NCBI GenBank assembly: GCA_021819725.1
Contig: JAKAQR010000048.1
Span: forward strand, 1-17,280
Length of the DNA: 17,280 nt
DNA from: Actinomycetes bacterium
Lineage (GTDB): Bacteria; Actinomycetota; Acidimicrobiia; Acidimicrobiales; Acidimicrobiaceae
Reading direction: 5' to 3'
The notes below the pieces were generated by a model that worked only from the letters and a program-made list of their open reading frames with translations, made no database searches and had not been told where the DNA came from. Below, piece after piece: positions 15,344 through 17,280 of this stretch. Every line of letters begins with the position of its first letter. The first letter of the stretch is position 1. The position numbers were made by a program, and so were the translations under genes.

Positions 15344-17280
15344 GTATTCAGGATTTGTAAAGGTGACTGGCGAATACGGTGACAGCGTGCTCACAACGCC
15401 ATTGATCTGAGTGGCTTCTACGATCCATTCAGCCGAGGTACCTGGGCCGTAGTAGTATTGATAAGTGGTGAATGATTCGTCGTTCGTATTATCCAAGACC
15501 TCGATCCCCCAAAGATCAGCGGTAGAAGTGGCAAAAATATCGACGGTAACGCTATCGCCAGCGCTGACCTGTATTGACGTAATATCTGTCTGGGAGGCTG
15601 GGAGTATCTCCCACCACGGTTGGATCGAGAACTCATTAGTACCGACAATTGGAGTCTCTTCAATTCCAGCCTGGATGAGGTCGCTGTTGCTAGCCCCGTC
15701 AATACCTACCCATTCCGACATCGCGCAGTATTGACTCAGTGTATCCGTTGTACCCTGATTACAGATGGAGGGCTGCGGACTCGTGAGGCTTGCAACGTTG
15801 AAGGTGGCGCTCACACCGTCGAAAGGCCCACTAAGGGCAGCATATCCGGACCAATTAGGTGAATTAGAAGTCGAAAACTGCGGATTAGTTACAAGACTGA
15901 GGTTCGTCGTCGTTGACTGAGCGCTAGCGTCGGCAACTGTAATGGCTAGGGAGGCTGTCCCTGCGTAGCCTGCGGTTCCACTGATAACTCCTGAAGTTGA
16001 CATTGAGAGACCGGCCGGTAATCCTGTCGCAGACCAAGTGTAACCACCATCGCCACCTGTGGCACTGAGCGTCGTGCTATAAGCCTGGTTCGAAGTAGCG
16101 CTAGGAAGCGATGTCGTTGTGATGGAAATAGGTGGGTTTGTAACGAGCGATAGCGAGACTGTCGACGATATTTCGGCTGAATCGGTAACTTTGATCGACA
16201 CTGTACTGGTTCCAGCGGTGGTGGGTATACCACTAATCACTCCTGAGGTTGAGATCAAAAGACCGGCTGGAAGTCCAGTAACGCTCCAACTGTAGGAACC
16301 ACTACCGCCACTTGCCGCCAAGGTCGTCGAGTAGCTCTGGTTCACCGTCGCCTGCGGCAACGTAGTCGTAGTCACGCTCAATGGATCTTGTGATAGTGTG
16401 CCGCCACCAACGTAGTACCCCAGTACGTCAACGATGAGATCGGTGGAGCCAAGGGAGTTATAGAAGGCTACCTGGCCACTAGAAGAGACGTTGACGACGA
16501 CAAGGTTGGGTACGGTGTCTCCTTGGGTCCAGTTCAAGTCTGAGACGATCGGGGGTGAGGTCAGGCCCGCTGGATAGGCGGTTAGGTAGCTGGTGGCGGT
16601 GGTGTTGGTGACGGTGACGTTCAAGACAACAGCGGATGCATTGGTTGGTACTCCCCCACTGGTGGCTCCTGATGGGTTGGTACCAGCTGCTTGGATAGTT
16701 AGAGAGCTATTTGGTCCAAGCGTCTTTCCTTCGCATTGAGTGAGGTCAAGGCCGGAGAGGTTTGAGGGGTTGTTTGCTCTCGTGTCACAGATTCGGTAGG
16801 GGGAGACCGGGATGAAGGTGGAGCCGGTGGTAGAGGCGGTAGCTGTTGAGGTGTAGTAGCCAGCGACATCGACGATGACATCAGCATTGCCGGCAAAGTT
16901 ATAGAGGGTGATGTCACCATTGGTGCCAATGGGGATTATCACCCTATTGGGTACAGTCTCACCTGAGACCCAGTTGAGGTTCGAGGAGGTGGGTTGGGTT
17001 ACCCCTGTTGGGTAGGCGGTTAGGTAGCTGGTGGCGGTGGTGTTGGTGACGGTGACGTTCAAGACAACAGCGGATGCATTGGTTGGTACTCCCCCACTGG
17101 TGGCTCCTGATGGGTTGGTACCAGCTGCTTGGATGGTGAGGGAGCTATTTGGGCCAAGCGTCTTTCCTTCGCATTGGGTGAGGTCAAGGCCGGAGAGGTT
17201 TGAGGGGTTGTTTGCTCTCGTGTCACAGATTCGGTAGGGGGTAAGGGGGACGAAGAGACCAGGGGTGCTGGTAGTGATGG
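15224..17280 (-). CDS. Secreted multidomain G1 (eqolisin) glutamic peptidase, 5' end beyond window
   Basis: The frame is open to the right edge, so the start lies outside; 685 codons including the stop are visible. Order from the edge: one partial and one full beta domain of the actinobacterial surface type (PYRICDTRANN ... TNTTATSYLTAYP ... DVIVDVAGYY; 146-residue period, about 17280-16400). Next come two ~83-residue Ig-like (He_PIG type) repeats (GLPAGLxxSTSGVISG, about 16380-15880), then a G1 peptidase domain (about 15870-15224). The G1 domain shows NWSGY, SEWVGIDG, SIQPWWEILP with the likely catalytic Gln at 15620-15622, and AEWIVEA bearing the likely catalytic Glu. G1 peptidases use a Gln-Glu pair and work at low pH, fitting an acidophile that digests protein outside the cell. 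It ends FTVSYG with no sorting motif. Length and assignment are strong; the exact catalytic Glu is by analogy. Confidence 0.85.
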   Translation of the reverse strand, partial: ITTSTPGLFVPLTPYRICDTRANNPSNLSGLDLTQCEGKTLGPNSSLTIQAAGTNPSGATSGGVPTNASAVVLNVTVTNTTATSYLTAYPTGVTQPTSSNLNWVSGETVPNRVIIPIGTNGDITLYNFAGNADVIVDVAGYYTSTATASTTGSTFIPVSPYRICDTRANNPSNLSGLDLTQCEGKTLGPNSSLTIQAAGTNPSGATSGGVPTNASAVVLNVTVTNTTATSYLTAYPAGLTSPPIVSDLNWTQGDTVPNLVVVNVSSSGQVAFYNSLGSTDLIVDVLGYYVGGGTLSQDPLSVTTTTLPQATVNQSYSTTLAASGGSGSYSWSVTGLPAGLLISTSGVISGIPTTAGTSTVSIKVTDSAEISSTVSLSLVTNPPISITTTSLPSATSNQAYSTTLSATGGDGGYTWSATGLPAGLSMSTSGVISGTAGYAGTASLAITVADASAQSTTTNLSLVTNPQFSTSNSPNWSGYAALSGPFDGVSATFNVASLTSPQPSICNQGTTDTLSQYCAMSEWVGIDGASNSDLIQAGIEETPIVGTNEFSIQPWWEILPASQTDITSIQVSAGDSVTVDIFATSTADLWGIEVLDNTNDESFTTYQYYYGPGTSAEWIVEATQINGVVSTLSPYSPVTFTNPEYNLAPSGGVDQQTEVFMVQNGSVVSSPSNISNNSFTVSYG
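16575..16804. repeat. 438-base-period coding repeat, copy 1
   Basis: This segment recurs at 17013-17242 with only a few substitutions and encodes the surface beta domain of the peptidase. The period is a multiple of three (146 codons), so copy number can change without breaking the frame. Confidence 0.8.
17013..17242. repeat. 438-base-period coding repeat, copy 2
   Basis: The second copy of the segment at 16575-16804. More copies may lie beyond the window edge. Confidence 0.8.

Overview
The window looks like an accessory, partly decayed stretch of a chromosome from an acid-tolerant actinobacterium, perhaps an iron-oxidising Acidimicrobiia relative. This is inference. It rests on the surface-protein beta domain common in actinobacteria, a lipoprotein of LppX/LprG-like character, an actinobacterial-type membrane glycosyltransferase-like protein, an acid-acting glutamic peptidase, and moderate GC. 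No marker gene fixes the taxon.

Layout. 156-872: a dead Lon-like AAA+ ATPase gene with in-frame stops. 942-1165: an IS3-family relic, followed by gene-free sequence with a long hairpin. 1695-3797: a 700-residue protein whose layout resembles a UvrD/SF1 helicase but whose catalytic motifs are gone. 3798-4174: non-coding with two dyads. 7309-4175 (minus): a compact four-gene operon (excisionase-like HTH, unknown protein, 592-residue tyrosine recombinase, second degenerate recombinase-like protein). Every junction in it overlaps by exactly eight bases. A divergent HTH plus coiled-coil regulator follows at 7720-8097. 8098-9283: no convincing gene, but a second copy of the hairpin repeat and a possible IS end. 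10171-9284 (minus): a secreted lipoprotein with a recognisable promoter and dyad. 10291-11586: no convincing gene. 11587-11725: a second IS3 relic. 11753-13888: a multi-pass GT-C-like membrane protein. 13951-13994: a third copy of the IS-end motif. 14010-15343: two tandem 667-bp units carrying dead fragments of a G1 peptidase gene. 15224-17280 (minus): the intact 3' part of a large secreted G1 (eqolisin) peptidase, which runs off the right edge.

How the parts work together. The strongest candidate for an undescribed system is the 4175-8097 block, a tightly coupled recombinase operon opposite an HTH regulator. It looks like the integration/excision and control module of a mobile element. The lipoprotein, membrane protein and secreted peptidase are envelope or extracellular functions with no visible operon link. 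The relics of IS3-type elements and the tandem gene fragments show that the region has been rearranged repeatedly. All assignments are from reading the sequence; no database search was run.
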